From: Hesseltinella vesiculosa
Lineage: Eukaryota; Mucoromycota; Mucoromycetes; Mucorales; Cunninghamellaceae
DNA: 64,000 bases
Reading direction: 5' to 3'
NCBI GenBank assembly: GCA_002104935.1
Contig: MCGT01000013.1
Span: 593,223 to 657,222 of the forward strand
The position numbers and the translations under genes are program-made. Under the pieces are notes generated by a model. The model was given only the letters and a program-made list of their open reading frames with translations, had not been told where the DNA came from and searched no databases. This document shows positions 11,891 to 23,423 of this stretch, piece after piece. Each line of letters starts with the position of its first letter. Positions within the stretch are counted from its first letter, which is position 1.

Positions 11891-12040
11891 GTCTATGAAA
11901 ATCAGTTGAAAATGTTTAAAGGGAGAAAAAGGCACGTCGACGCGGTCCAAGTCTTTTTTTTTTTTAAAAAAAAAAAAGGTGAGTGACTTTCCCGCCAGCT
12001 TTTTTTTTTTTTTCCATTTTCACATATTCATATTATAGTC
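11891..12040. promoter_or_regulatory. 150-bp bidirectional promoter HIRIP3-like/CENP-O
   Basis: Only 150 bp separates the two divergent start codons. The spacer contains a T-run directly followed by an A-run (about 11955-11977), able to form a simple hairpin or act as a stiff nucleosome-excluding tract, and a second T-run just before the CENP-O start. Regulatory role is inferred from position. Confidence 0.5.
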
Positions 12041-13279
12041 ATGAGCTTGCAAGATAATCCATTGTAAGTATGATACAGCAATGTTAAGATGCTCAACTAC
12101 TTGTATACTTTTGTTGATAATAGCGTGGACAGACGCATTATAATGGCTGATCGAGTGGCCCAGCTTCAAAGCCAAGGTAAAAAAAAAAAAAAAAAAAAAA
12201 GCATCCAATGCTTCCACGCGCTTACTTGAACTTGACGCTTTCAGTGGATAACCTCAAGGAAAAGGAAAATACAATTCGACACAAACTTGCTCAAGAAAAG
12301 ATCTCATACCTAGTCACCACAAAATTTGCCAATGCCATTCAAGGTAATGTTTCTTTTCATTGCCTAGCCATTGCTGAGGCTCATGAACCACCTCTTTTTA
12401 GATCCTCAACGACAAAAAGCTGTCGACATGAAAGATTTGCAACAAAACGTATGTGAATTTGCTTCGCTGGATGTAGACCAAAATAGAGGAGACGCTGATA
12501 CTTTACGTTATCGTTGATAGTTGGTGCGGCAACTGGTCATGGCAACAGAGGCTCGACATGCGCAAGAACTGGTCGCCACGTACCGTTTGGCCGGCCAAAC
12601 TGCGTTTAACTTCCACAATAAGTACGATGGCATCCGTCTGGAAACGTTTTTCCAAGGAAAATACTACGAGCCCTACTATATCTTTTTCATCAACAATACT
12701 CGACGTCGTTTGAAGCAGCATACTTTACCCTCGTTTATTCCGGTAGAGCGACTAGCCAGGCAGTTCTTGTCATGGGACAATGATGTACGCAAGAGAGAGA
12801 GGACCCGACTGTTTTAAGCTAATTCTCGACTTTTTTTTTTCTATGGTAGACCCTGCTGCGCATTCTGCAAGACCTGCTGTTGGCCTTTGTGGCTCGACGC
12901 GAAGAATTCAACCTCCTACGTCAAAAAACCAAGGACATTGCGGGCATTGAGTTCTCTTTGGAAGATGCTGCCTATACGATTTCGGAAATCACCGTGCCCA
13001 CAGCCGAAGATGAAACGTAACTGGTTTTTTTTTTATCACCTGGTCCTGATCCTCTCTTTTTCTAGCATGCTCTCCATCAGGTTAAAGTACGATAGCCTTG
13101 CATCATTGCAACCCAAAGTCACCGCTCGTTTGTACGCGGTGAACAGTGGGAAACCCGCTCGTTATACCCGGCTCTCCTTTTGCCAAGACGATGACAACCC
13201 ATTCTACCGAGATCCTCTTCACCTCGCTGTACGCAAATGCATTGAGATAGCCAACAAAAGCCCTGCTGGTCATCGTTGA
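12041..13279 (+). CDS. CENP-O/Mcm21 inner-kinetochore protein
   Basis: CENP-O (yeast Mcm21) is part of the COMA/CENP-OPQUR inner kinetochore complex. Seven exons: 12041-12063, 12124-12176, 12245-12343, 12402-12448, 12521-12784, 12850-13016, 13066-13279; 288 residues, phases consistent. An N-terminal coiled coil (about 10-75) is followed by the conserved core: TYRLAGQTAFNF, GKYYEPYYIFFINN, LKQHTLPSFIPVERLARQFL and LLLAFVARREEFNLLRQ, which match the CENP-O family pattern (HT.P.FIP). The short first exon joins in frame to one with a second ATG at 12143, so translation could also begin there. The stop lies 42 bp from the convergent DIS3L2-like stop, so 3' UTRs very likely overlap. Confidence 0.82.
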
Positions 13280-13321
13280 AATAAACCAGACGATCAGAGA
13301 TGTCAAAACGAGAGTGTCCAT

Positions 13322-16300
13322 TTAATTTGAAGCTGGTAAGAAAGGATTCACAATGAAGATTTTGATGGTGGTAGGAAGGCTGTCCAGGGAGACTTCGATG
13401 GACACTTTGAGGCGGCCAAAGGTCATGAACTGCTGAGTGCCGGTCGAGGCGTCGTGAGGACAGGTCAGCAAGGACGTGTTTTCATCTTGCTGGGAAGCAG
13501 CGGTCAGAGGTGGCGAGGCGAGAGGCACGCCGGGCATATCCCTGTTTGTTGAGCGCCAGTGATCGATGGTCTTGCCGTTCATCACTTCGTCCTGAAGCCA
13601 GTCAACCGCAATAAACCCAGGTCCATAGGTAAAGCGGCGGATGGGCATGGCATCGGCATACACACGGGCTTCCAGGCCATACTCAGGCACAAGCAAGTCA
13701 AAGGCGCGGTCACCCACTTGCAGCACAATGGCGTCGTACACCAGCGGTTTGTCCGTCGTAGCTGCCAAGCGGCTCAGGTACATAGACAGGTACAGATGGC
13801 TACTTTGATCCTGGGCATCCTTGGCCGAGTTCTTCTTCCAGTTGCAGTGCAAGGCCACGGATTCCATTGTTTTTTTGTTGTAGCCGCATTGGTCTAGTGG
13901 GCAAGTAAGAAGAGCATTGGTTAAAACAGCTCGAGCTTTTTTTTTCTGAAATAAATGTACCTTTTTCCAACAAGGCAGATTCCAAGAGACGATGAACCAT
14001 GACATCGGCATAACGACGGATAGGCGACGTGAAATGGGTGTACATGGGGACATTGAGAGCGTAGTGAAGGTATTCATCGTCGTTCTCAAAGGTGCCGGTG
14101 CAGAAATACTTTGCTCGGCGCATGGGCTTGATGGCCAAGATACGTAGGACAGCACGCACGTCGTCAGAGGGAATGGCATCAAACGAAGCCTGCAAGGACC
14201 CCGAGCTGCTATCGTCAATCGTATAGCCTAGCTCGCTGGCAGTCTTGATGAATTCAGCCTGTGCGAGGAAAAAAAAAAAAAAAAAAAAACGTTGAAATGG
14301 TGATCAGCGGTGGACAAACAGCGTCAGCTTACCATGCGTCGCTCGACTGGGTGTTCATGGCGACGCAGTAGAGCTTCTTCCGGGTAAGTGTCACATATTT
14401 TCTCGGCAACGCTCATGTTGGCACGCAGCATGAATTCTTCAATCAGGCGGTTGGCTTCCTTGAGTTGATACACCCACACTTTGATTGGTTGGCCTTCGTC
14501 ATCCAGCGTAAAGGACAGCTTGATGGAGTTCATGGACAAGGCTCCGTTTTCAAACCGGCGTTTGCGCATGTGGACGGAGAGTTTGTGCAAGGCAAGAATG
14601 TCTTTTTCAATAGCACTGACCAACGATCGATCTGACACCTTGGCCTCAGCTGGGAGGCCATGGCCATCAATGACTTGCTGGGCATCATCGTACGCCAGCT
14701 TGGCGCAAGATCTAAACAACACAAAAGAGGAGAAATAAGTCTCCAATTTTTTTTTTCTTCAAAGAGCGTAAATAGGAAACAGCGCTTACTTGATGATGGT
14801 GCGGCCAAACCAGGTGTCAATGATATTGCCTTTGTCGTCCATTTTCCAGATGACGGAGAAAGCGAGGCGTTCGACATCGGGATTCAGACTGCACAGCTGC
14901 TCGCATAGCAAGGATGGTAGCATAGGAATGACCCGGTCGACAAGGTACGTACTGGTGGCACGCTGACGGGCCTCGGCATCCAACTTTGTATTGCGGTTGA
15001 CAAAGTAGGAGACGTCGGCGATATGCACGCCCACTTCAAACTGATGGTCGTCCAGTGCAATGATGTGCAGCGCGTCGTCAAGGTCCTTTGCGGTAGCTGG
15101 ATCGATGCTGAAGACACGATAGTCGCGCAGGTCACGGCGGTGCTTGTATTGCTTGTTGGGGATTTCCCAGGGTGTCGTGGGCAGGCAGCTCAGGGCATTT
15201 TTGCTGAAACCGGCATCCAAGATGTTGTTATCGGCAAGGATGCAGGCTTCATCGACCTTGACATCGCCTATCTTTCCCACATGGCTAACCACCCGACCAA
15301 AGGGATACTGCGTGTCAATCGGCCAACGAACAAGTTTGACCTAGAGTGTTAAAAAAAAAAAAAAAAAAAGGAAGGTCAGCGTTTCCGTTACGGCTTCATT
15401 TTTGACCACACTTGCTGAATAAATGTCTTGAGCAAACGATGCAGGATCGGCTAAAAAGTCTTCAGGTGCTTTTTTCAGATGGACAGCCACCAAAGGGACG
15501 CGCTTGTCGGTTGGCTTGAACCAGACAAATGGAGTTGCATTGTCATTGCCCTCACCAGGTCGATTGCGAAGCAATGTACTAGAAGATGCAAGTAAGAGAA
15601 AGGTCAATACCGAGGCAACGTCACGGTTGGACGCTTTTACCCAGTGTACTGCTGATCTTCCAGTCGCTCAAGAATACCGACGACCTTGCCGGCGTATTTT
15701 GGTTTTCGATCATCCTCATCTTTCGTTGGCTGATCGCTGGCGGCTAGGTCCTCTTGATTGAAGGCATCGATTTCCAAGGCAAGGTCGGTTGAGAGGGATG
15801 AATCACCGTTGACGGGGGTGACGGCTGGATCAGCTAGGGTAGGCTCCGGTGCCTTGTTGTTGCTGTTTGACTTTTCTTGGTGATCCTTTTCCTTGGCCAG
15901 CTTCAGTCCCCAGATCTTATCCACTTCGACAAGCTTGACCACAACCATATCACTTTCGAGAGCACGGTTGCGATCGCGGCTACCAAAGATATAGATATCA
16001 TGGGCCAAAGCGTCGGAGGTGACATAGCTATCGTTTCGGTTTCGTTTGTTGATGCGCAGCACGCCGCTATAAAACGAACCATCCTCGAGTCCCTTTTGGA
16101 GCACTTCCGGCGCAAGGTACCGGTCATATCTAGCCCTGCGTTTGCCGCCAGGTCGGATCACATCATCTGGATGTATGTAGCCTATATCCATCGACAAAAA
16201 AGGTCAATGTGGTTTTTCAAAAAGGCAATTTCTTTACCTTTTTCTTGGTCAGCCTTGGGCTTTTTGTCTTGCTTGATCTTCTTTTCAGCTGCTGTCTTTC

Positions 16301-17225
16301 CCTTGTCTTCAGCCAAAGGCTTCTTTTCCTTCTTTGCTTCTTTGGCATCTGTAAAATGTAAGAGGGTGATGTTAGCATGCGATTTCTTTTTTTTTTTCTA
16401 GGTGATGCCCTGACGTGCCTTTGGACTTTTTGTTGGATAAATCAGGTTGGGGTGGCTGTGCTTTGATGTTTTTATCTACTTTTTTTTTAAAAAACAAGCG
16501 GGTGAGCAAGTGCTGTGGCGGAAGCATTGCCTTTTTTTCTTACCTTTTTTCTGGAGCGTATCTGGTCTTGTCTTTTTCAAAGGAAGTGCAGCGTCGTTGA
16601 TGGCTGCGGTAGTTTGGGAGGCGGGAGATTCGAGCTGCTTCTTCTTGGCGCGGTCACGGCGTTTTTTACTTTTGCTGACGGGGGGCAAAGGCGAGGGAGG
16701 AGAAGCCAAAGGTGCCGCAGTGCCGTCGGTGGCGATCGTGGGAACAGCACCTGAAGCAGGTGGCGGTTGATTGGTTTCCTCAGCGGCAGTGGCAGCAGTA
16801 GCTTTTTTACGGTCTCTGCGTTTCTTGGCTGTCTTTGTCGTCACAGCGGTGGGCGTGTCGTTGGACTGCGGCAAGATGGTGCTGTCATCCTTGGGCTGAT
16901 GACGTTCGGATGGCATCATCGTCTTACTGTTGGCTGGCTTGGTTTTTGGAGAAACGGCAGTTTCTGGTAGGGCATGGGGCGTAGGCAATGGTTCTTCGGC
17001 AGCCAGATGATTGTGTTTGGCAGGAACAAAGTGAGAATCCAAGTAAGCATTGCCGAAAGTTGGCTTGGCGACGTTGCGGAATCGAGTAGGTCCATTAGCC
17101 ATCAGATCTGTGAAAGTAATCTCTTCGACTTCCTGCTCCATGACCTTTCGTTGACCAGAGAGTGAGAAGGAAGGCATGGGTTTTCTGGATGCATTGGTGT
17201 TATCAGCCAAGGCTGGTCGATCCAT
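13322..17225 (-). CDS. DIS3L2/Ssd1-like RNB-domain ribonuclease
   Basis: This family comprises 3'-5' exoribonucleases (DIS3L2) and their inactive relatives (yeast Ssd1). Many exons; the 5' exon is 17225 to about 16547. The N-terminal ~300 residues are disordered and basic, with KKRRDRKK and KKRRDRAKKK NLS-like repeats. Cold-shock-like RNA-binding domains follow (from GYIHPDDVIRPGGKRRARYD, about 16180; GVLRINKRNRNDSYV). The RNB domain (about 15300-13950) carries SIDPATAKDLDDALH, VGVHIADVSYFV, YLVDRVIPMLP and YTHFTSPIRRYADVMVHRLL. All acidic residues of the RNB metal site (D...D.DD) are present, so an active enzyme is plausible. An S1-like tail ends in PFLPASN. DIS3L2 versus Ssd1 orthology cannot be settled by eye. 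Confidence 0.83.
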
Positions 17226-17745
17226 GTTCTATACAACAAGATGTGTAAGTGATCAGTCATCAGAGTAGATGGTTCATGAGCAGTGTTACATACGGTGTCG
17301 TTTTTATGTTGGGCGCTTCTTTTTCTTCCCATGCGGTCGTCAAGGATACAACAAGCGTTTAGAGAAAAGAAAAAATGAAAAAATAAGGGGGGAGGAAAAA
17401 CCTGCGACACCATCTGTCTCCGGTCGGGGAATCAACCTCGGCTTGCCTTTTTCTTTTTTTTTTTTTTTTTTCTCAAGAAAGTGGGTCAGGGGGAATCCTT
17501 GCCATGCAGAAACTTGACACGTGACACCTGAGCCTTTGGTGTTTGCACAAAGGCCATCATAGGAGGCACCAACAAGGCGTAAAGGCGGCAGCTGAAAAAA
17601 AAAAAAAAAAAAAAAAAGGCATTTTCAAAGGAGCGTCTCGCTTTTTTTTAATATTTTTTTCCCTTCTTTTCCCTCTCAGTTTCTTTTTCGTCTGCCACCC
17701 CCCCTTATTTGTGTTCTTTGTTCTCTGCATTACAGCACTGTCGCC
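17226..17745. promoter_or_regulatory. divergent promoter region DIS3L2-like/ZUP1-like
   Basis: A 520-bp spacer between divergent genes with long T and A runs (about 17455-17471 and 17595-17618). No credible ORF. It should contain the promoters of both flanking genes; no specific sites identified. Confidence 0.45.
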
Positions 17746-19323
17746 ATGGCCTCTTCTGATTATCTATCCAGTGCAAGTACTGCTTTTACCCAAAAAGGTA
17801 ACTTCCCACTCTGCTCATCCGTCTCAATAAAGAGGAAATAACAAAACGATGAAAAATGATCTTGCCTCTTTCTCACATTTCCCTTTGCCTTGTTCCAACT
17901 AGATCCACAGTCTCCAGCCTTGGCTGATCCTGTCCAAGACGCATCCCAACTTCTTTCAAAGGTAAATCTATTCGCTTGGACACTTTTATTCTTACCATGC
18001 TCACCCCCCCCCCACTTTTTGCGGTCGTAGCGAAAACATCACCAAGTCGACATGGTGATGGATGATCAAGATACCAAACGCACAATGACCAATGCCTATG
18101 CTCGCAATCGATTCAACAGCGATCCTACTATTTGGACACAAGTCCAACCCATGAAGGAATCTAGCCGCACTCCTGGTACTATCCCTTTTAGACACGCAAA
18201 AAAAAAAGGGGGGGGGGCAAAAGGCTTTGTCGCTCAACTGTTCTTTCCCATTAGGAGTGATACCTCGTTTAGAACCTCATTTTACCCGCCTGAACAAAAA
18301 GGGAAAGACAGTATCGGCCTATTTGTGTAGCGCCATGACGGACCATATCTCCACTGGTCTAGGAGATCTTGGTTGGGGCTGTGGCTACCGCAACACACAG
18401 ATGCTCATGACCTTTTTACAACGTGCACAACAAGGCGGTGACCGGCTGCTCCCTCAAGTGTGTGATATCCAGGGTATTCAAACGCTATTAGAAAGAGCAT
18501 GGCAAGAAGGTAAGCTCCTCTTCAAACCTTCACATCGGCTGACCTCCTTGAACCTCCAGGATTCGATCCACAAGGGGCAAAGCAGCTGCAACAGCATGTG
18601 TACAAGACAAGAAAATGGATTGGCACCACCGAAGTCTACAGTTTATTGGCATACCTGGGCATTCGCTCCACCATTCTGGATTTCCATCAACCCACGGGTC
18701 TCCACCACGATGCTCTGTTTGATTGGATTCAGTTCTACTTTGAATCCGGTGCCAAAAAATCCCACAAGCCAAAGACCGTCTACATGACCGACCGTCCTCC
18801 CTTGTACTTACAACATGCTGGTCATAGTCGCACCGTCATTGGTATCGAAATTCTCAAGGATGACAAACGCAACCTAATCATGTTTGACCCTGGTCGTCGC
18901 ATGCTGCGCTCCTACCGCCAAAAAGACCCTGACCAGCGGCCATCCACCTCCACCGCCACCAGCCTACCCTCGCCCAACTCCACCACTTCAGAACTAGATG
19001 ACGACGGAAGCAACCATGAGGAGGACGATGTCGACGAAGTCAGCACCCCCAAAGACTCCGATCCACCTTCCAGCCTAGCTTCACGATTCCTTTCCAGCAT
19101 TACCCAACATACCAACCTGCCTGCAAACTTGCTGCGCCCCTTTCGTGTGGATGCCAAGACCATTGCTAAAAACAAACAATACCAAGTGCTTGTCCTCGGT
19201 GAAGTGATTGATGAACGGCCCTCGGGTGGCAATGCCAAATGGGATGAAACGGGTGGTTTCTTGCTGAGTGATGAAGAACGAGACCAAAGGAAACGGGTCA
19301 CCAGTATCAGCATGACCTTGTAA
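17746..19323 (+). CDS. C78-family cysteine peptidase (ZUP1/UfSP-like)
   Basis: C78 peptidases remove UFM1 or ubiquitin; ZUP1/Mug105 members are deubiquitinases. Exons 17746-17797, 17903-17961, 18031-18175, 18255-18509 and 18560-19323 give 424 residues. The catalytic Cys sits in GDLGWGCGYRNTQML (about residue 120). The second half of the active site is YLQHAGHSRTVIGIE (His) followed by NLIMFDPG (Asp). IGTTEVYSLLAYLGI is also family-typical. An acidic Ser/Thr/Asp-rich insert (about 18940-19070) lies before the C-terminus. No zinc fingers or UBZ modules are visible, unlike human ZUP1, so it resembles the short fungal forms. Substrate (ubiquitin chain type or UFM1) cannot be told from sequence. 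The WGCGYRN motif rules out ATG4. Confidence 0.82.
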
Positions 19324-19665
19324 TCTCCACGCCTGTGACCTTTTTTTTTTTTTTTGGTTGCTTTTTATTCACTCCCCCTCCCAACCTCATCATAATATTT
19401 TTTTTTTTGATCTGTATGCCCCCTCTCCCACTTTTTTTCTCAACAAGTACAGTAAAAATTCCTCCACTTTTTCAGTTTGGGACCAAAAACAATGCCGATG
19501 ACTCTGGGTTGAATTTCCCGGCCAATCAAAAGCGGCGTTGGCACGAAAAAAAAGAAACCAGCGAAACAAGCTTTTTTTTGCATGGGATTCTCATTTTTTT
19601 TTTTTTTTCACTATTTTATAGCTTTCCCTTTTTTATTCTTTCTTCGTCTACATTTTACATTTAGT

Positions 19666-22080
19666 ATGTATCGAATGAGCCGTTCTCAGTTGCAATGGTC
19701 AAACAGAAAGACCCTGCAAAAAGTAAACATGCAACCATCAAGGAAAAGAAAAAAAGGTTCTCACGTCTTTTTATTTACTCGATGTGTCCCAGACTGTCCA
19801 GCGTCTGCCATGGATCGTCGGTCAACGTTATGAAAGGTAAACAATGCAACATTCAATCGATGGATCTCACCATCTTTTTCTATTGAGAACATAGCCAAAA
19901 GGTGCAAGGACAAGTGATTGGGATCGATTTGGGAACCACCAACAGTTGCGTGTCTGTCATGGAAGGCAAGACCCCAAAAGTGATTGAAAACTCGGAAGGC
20001 GGTCGCACCACACCCTCCGTTGTGGCCTTTACAAAGGATGGGGAACGATTGGTGGGTGTGCCAGCAAAACGCCAGGCCGTGGTCAATCCCGAGAACACCC
20101 TGTTTGCCACCAAACGGTTGATTGGCCGCAAGTTCACAGACCCCGAAGTGCAACGAGATGTCAAGGAAGTGCCGTACAAGATTGTTGCCCATACCAATGG
20201 TGATGCCTGGGTTGAATCACGTGGTGAAAAATACTCTCCTGCTCAAATCGGTGCCTTTGTGGTGGGAAAGATGAAGGAAACGGCCGAAAGCTACCTTGGT
20301 AAAAAGGTCAAGAACGCCGGTAAGCAAAAAGTCAAACGAGGGAAGTTGGATGGGCACTCATCCGTGAAACAGTGGTGACGGTGCCTGCCTATTTCAATGA
20401 TTCTCAGCGACAAGCAACCAAGGATGCTGGCACCATTGCTGGTTTGAATGTATTACGCGTCATCAATGAACCCACCGCCGCTGCCTTGGCCTATGGGATT
20501 GATCGAGGCACAAGCGGAGACAAGCAGGTGGCGGTCTACGACTTGGGCGGCGGCACGTTTGATATCTCTATCCTGGAAATCCAGTCGGGTGTGTTTGAAG
20601 TCAAATCCACCAATGGGGATACGCATCTGGGTGGTGAAGATTTCGATATCAACCTTGTGCGTTGGATGGTCAATGAATTCAAGAAAGACGTAAGCACAGA
20701 CACCGTTCTGCCAAGGAATGGCTCACCCTTTTTTCTTTAGTCTGGGATTGATTTGAGTGGCGATCGGATGGCTGTCCAGCGGATTCGTGAAGCAGCAGAA
20801 AAAGCCAAGATCGAATTGTCTTCGACAGTGCAGGCAAGTGCCATTTTTTAAAAAAAAAAAAAAAAAAAACACTGACGCCCCTTTCTCTTCTTAGACCGAA
20901 ATCAACCTTCCGTTTATTACTGCGGATGCCACTGGCCCCAAACATTTGAACACCAAACTGTCGCGAAGCAAGTTTGAAGAAATGGTCAAACCCCTGGTGG
21001 ACCGCACAGTCGAGCCCTGTCGCAAGGCGCTGAAGGACGCCGGGTGCAAGTCCACCGACATTGGCGAAGTGATCCTCGTTGGCGGTATGTCGCGCATGCC
21101 CAAGGTGCAGTCGCTTGTCAAGGAAATCTTTGGTCGTGACCCCACCAAGAGCGTCAACCCTGATGAAGCCGTGGCGATGGGCGCCGCCATCCAAGGAGGC
21201 GTCTTGTCCGGCAGTGTGACAGACCTGCTTCTGCTGGATGTCACACCCCTGTCACTCGGCATTGAAACGTTGGGTGGCGTCTTTACCCGGCTGATCAACC
21301 GCAACACAACAATCCCCACCAAGAAATCGCAAGTCTTCTCCACTGCTGCCGACGGTCAAAATGCCGTCGACATCAAGGTGTACCAGGGCGAACGCGAACT
21401 GGTCAAGGACAACAAACTGCTGGGCAACTTCCAACTGACAGGCATTCCTCCTGCACCCCGTGGTGTTCCTCAGATCGCCGTTGAATTTGACATTGATGCC
21501 GATGGCATTGTCAATGTCAGTGCCAAAGACAAGGCCACCGGCAAGGATCAATCCATGACCATTGCTGCCTCGTCGGGCCTGTCGGAAAGCGAAATCGAAG
21601 CCATGGTCAAGCAGGCCGAAGAAAATGCCGAAGCCGATCGTCGCCATCGTGACACCATTGAAATGGCCAACCGTGCTGACTCGGTGGCCTCGGATACGGA
21701 AAAAGCCCTTGACGACTTCAAGGACCAATTGGACAATGCCGAGGCCGAAAAGCTGCGTAGCCAAATCCAATCACTGCGCGAACAGGTCACGCTTGCCCAA
21801 GGCGGTGACACCTCTTCGTCCCCTGATGATATCAAAGCCAAGATCGATGAATTGCAGCAATCCAGTCTCAAGCTCTTTGAAATGGTGTACAAACAGGTAG
21901 CACTAAAAAAAAAAAAAAGGAAGGACCATCTTGACCTTGTTCTTTTTTCTATAGCGTGCGGCTCAGCAAAACGATGGTGGGGCTGCCTCCGGCGATACTG
22001 GTTCTTCAGGATCCTCGTCCTCTGGTAATACTACAGAAGGAGAATATCGTGACGTGAATGACAAGGACGATAAGAAATAA
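19666..22080 (+). CDS. SSC1: mitochondrial Hsp70 (Ssc1/mortalin)
   Basis: Matrix Hsp70 drives protein import and folding. Exons 19666-19722, 19793-19836, 19895-20319, 20373-20689, 20741-20833, 20895-21896 and 21955-22080; 687 residues. The first two exons give an Arg/Ser-rich, acid-free presequence ([18 protein letters not shown]...), then [17 protein letters not shown] starts the ATPase domain. Signature blocks: [50 protein letters not shown] (substrate-binding domain start), then a helical lid and a Gly/Ser-rich tail ending NDKDDKK. The intron after 20833 has a GC donor (GCAAGT). Upstream (about 19500-19560) is a CCAAT box and GAA/TTC fragments that could be a weak heat-shock element; not proven. 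PEX22 follows head-to-tail 137 bp on. Confidence 0.96.
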
Positions 22081-22217
22081 AAAAATGCTATAGCCTTTTG
22101 ATGTCTTTTTCACCTTGGAGACTTCTGGACTTGACATGTGAAATGCAAAAAAATGGGCAACCCCCGCCTTTTCTTTTTTTTTTGTATTTTTTTTTTTTTT
22201 TTTTTACCCAGACCAAC

Positions 22218-23098
22218 ATGGCCGATCGATCTAAACGCCTGCTACCACCATGGCTTCTACGACTGTTGGGCATCACAACCTTTGCCTCGCTACTCTTTGG
22301 CGTGTATGTGTATCTAACTCGGTCCAAAAGAAATATCACCCAAGGCCCATCACAGGTAGATTGATTAGGAGCATCAGCTTAACACTGATCCACCTCTCTT
22401 CTTTCCATCGGCTTTCTTCTTCTTGATAGGCTGGCCCAGCTCAAAAGAAACCAAAGATGAAACGTCGCAGAGTGACCTTGTCATTGAAGAATGTAAGCAA
22501 AGGATATGCTCTCAAATTGGGCTGGTTGTCATTGAAAACGGGAGGTGAAACTCAGTGCGACTGGGGGGACAATGCAAAAAAAGGAGGGCCCAAGGCAAAA
22601 CAAAAGGGTAAAAATAGAAAGACAACTGATCTTTTTTTTTTATGTCGACCTTGGCACTAGACTGTTCTTTGGAACCCTTCGACGGACCTTGACAATGGCC
22701 TGTACGCATTCAAGCCCGAGGCCCTTGGCTTTCTCAAGGCCCTGGTGCAGCATCATGAGGTTTACCTTGTGATTCAGGTCAACAACAACGAAGAACAACA
22801 ACAAATCCAACACCTCTTGCAACAAAATCACCTCCAGGGCTTTGACGAGCGCAAGATCCTGTTCTGTCAAAAAGAACAAGGCAAGATCCACTTGGTGCGA
22901 CACCTCGAGGCTCAAATCCATATTGAAGGCGGCTGGGAACAAGATGATGGCGAGGAAATTGTACGCCAACTGAAACCTTTTGTACCCAAAATCATTTGGG
23001 TTCAGAAACATCAACGACAAGTAGCCCTCGGCGCAAGCGTAGAATCGGTCCAAAACGTCACAGATACCTCTTTTTCCAAAGACCTGCTTTCTCAATAA
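22218..23098 (+). CDS. PEX22: peroxin-22-like membrane anchor
   Basis: Pex22 anchors the ubiquitin-conjugating enzyme Pex4 at the peroxisome to recycle the import receptor Pex5. Exons 22218-22355, 22430-22492 and 22661-23098 give 212 residues. A single N-terminal transmembrane segment (about 17-33, LGITTFASLLFGVYVYL) is preceded by basic residues and followed by a Lys/Arg linker. The cytosolic part begins RRRVTLSLKNTVLWNP and continues as an alpha/beta fold with LVQHHEVYLVIQVNNNEEQ and FDERKILFCQ. Family assignment rests on architecture (short N-tail, one TM, ~170-residue Rossmann-like domain) and weak motif similarity, so it is less certain than the neighbours. Head-to-tail after Hsp70. Confidence 0.65.
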
Positions 23099-23423
23099 AA
23101 AACATGCGATCACTCTGCAGAAACAAAAAAAGTGTCAGGTGAGTGCTTCAATGCCAAGATTTCCATCCTATCAACACATCTAGGGATGCACGACGAAATT
23201 GCCAAATGGAGTTTAAGTTTACCATTCGTTCTGTGGCAAATAGATGAGCAAGAATCATCGGGTCTTTTGAGCCGTTTTTTTCTAATAAAAACCTGTCGTC
23301 TTCCCCTTCCTTCCTTTCTTCTTTTTCCTTGTGTTTCAAAAACCTTTTTTTTTCACCTCCTCACATACACATAACCCTGTTTTATACTGTACTTTTTTTT
23401 TCTCTTGTATCATATAAAAAATC
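23099..23423. promoter_or_regulatory. 325-bp spacer PEX22 to aspartic protease
   Basis: Same-strand spacer with a pyrimidine-rich stretch and a CATATAAA motif about 15-20 bp before the protease ATG. No ORF of interest. It should hold the PEX22 3' UTR and the protease promoter. Confidence 0.4.

Noticed and set aside
18300..18500. ATG4 (C54) identity for the peptidase
   Set aside because: WGCGYRN and HAGHSRTVIG fit C78, not the WGCMLR pattern of ATG4.
19500..19560. Heat-shock element upstream of Hsp70
   Set aside because: Only scattered GAA/TTC triplets at irregular spacing; not enough for a call.
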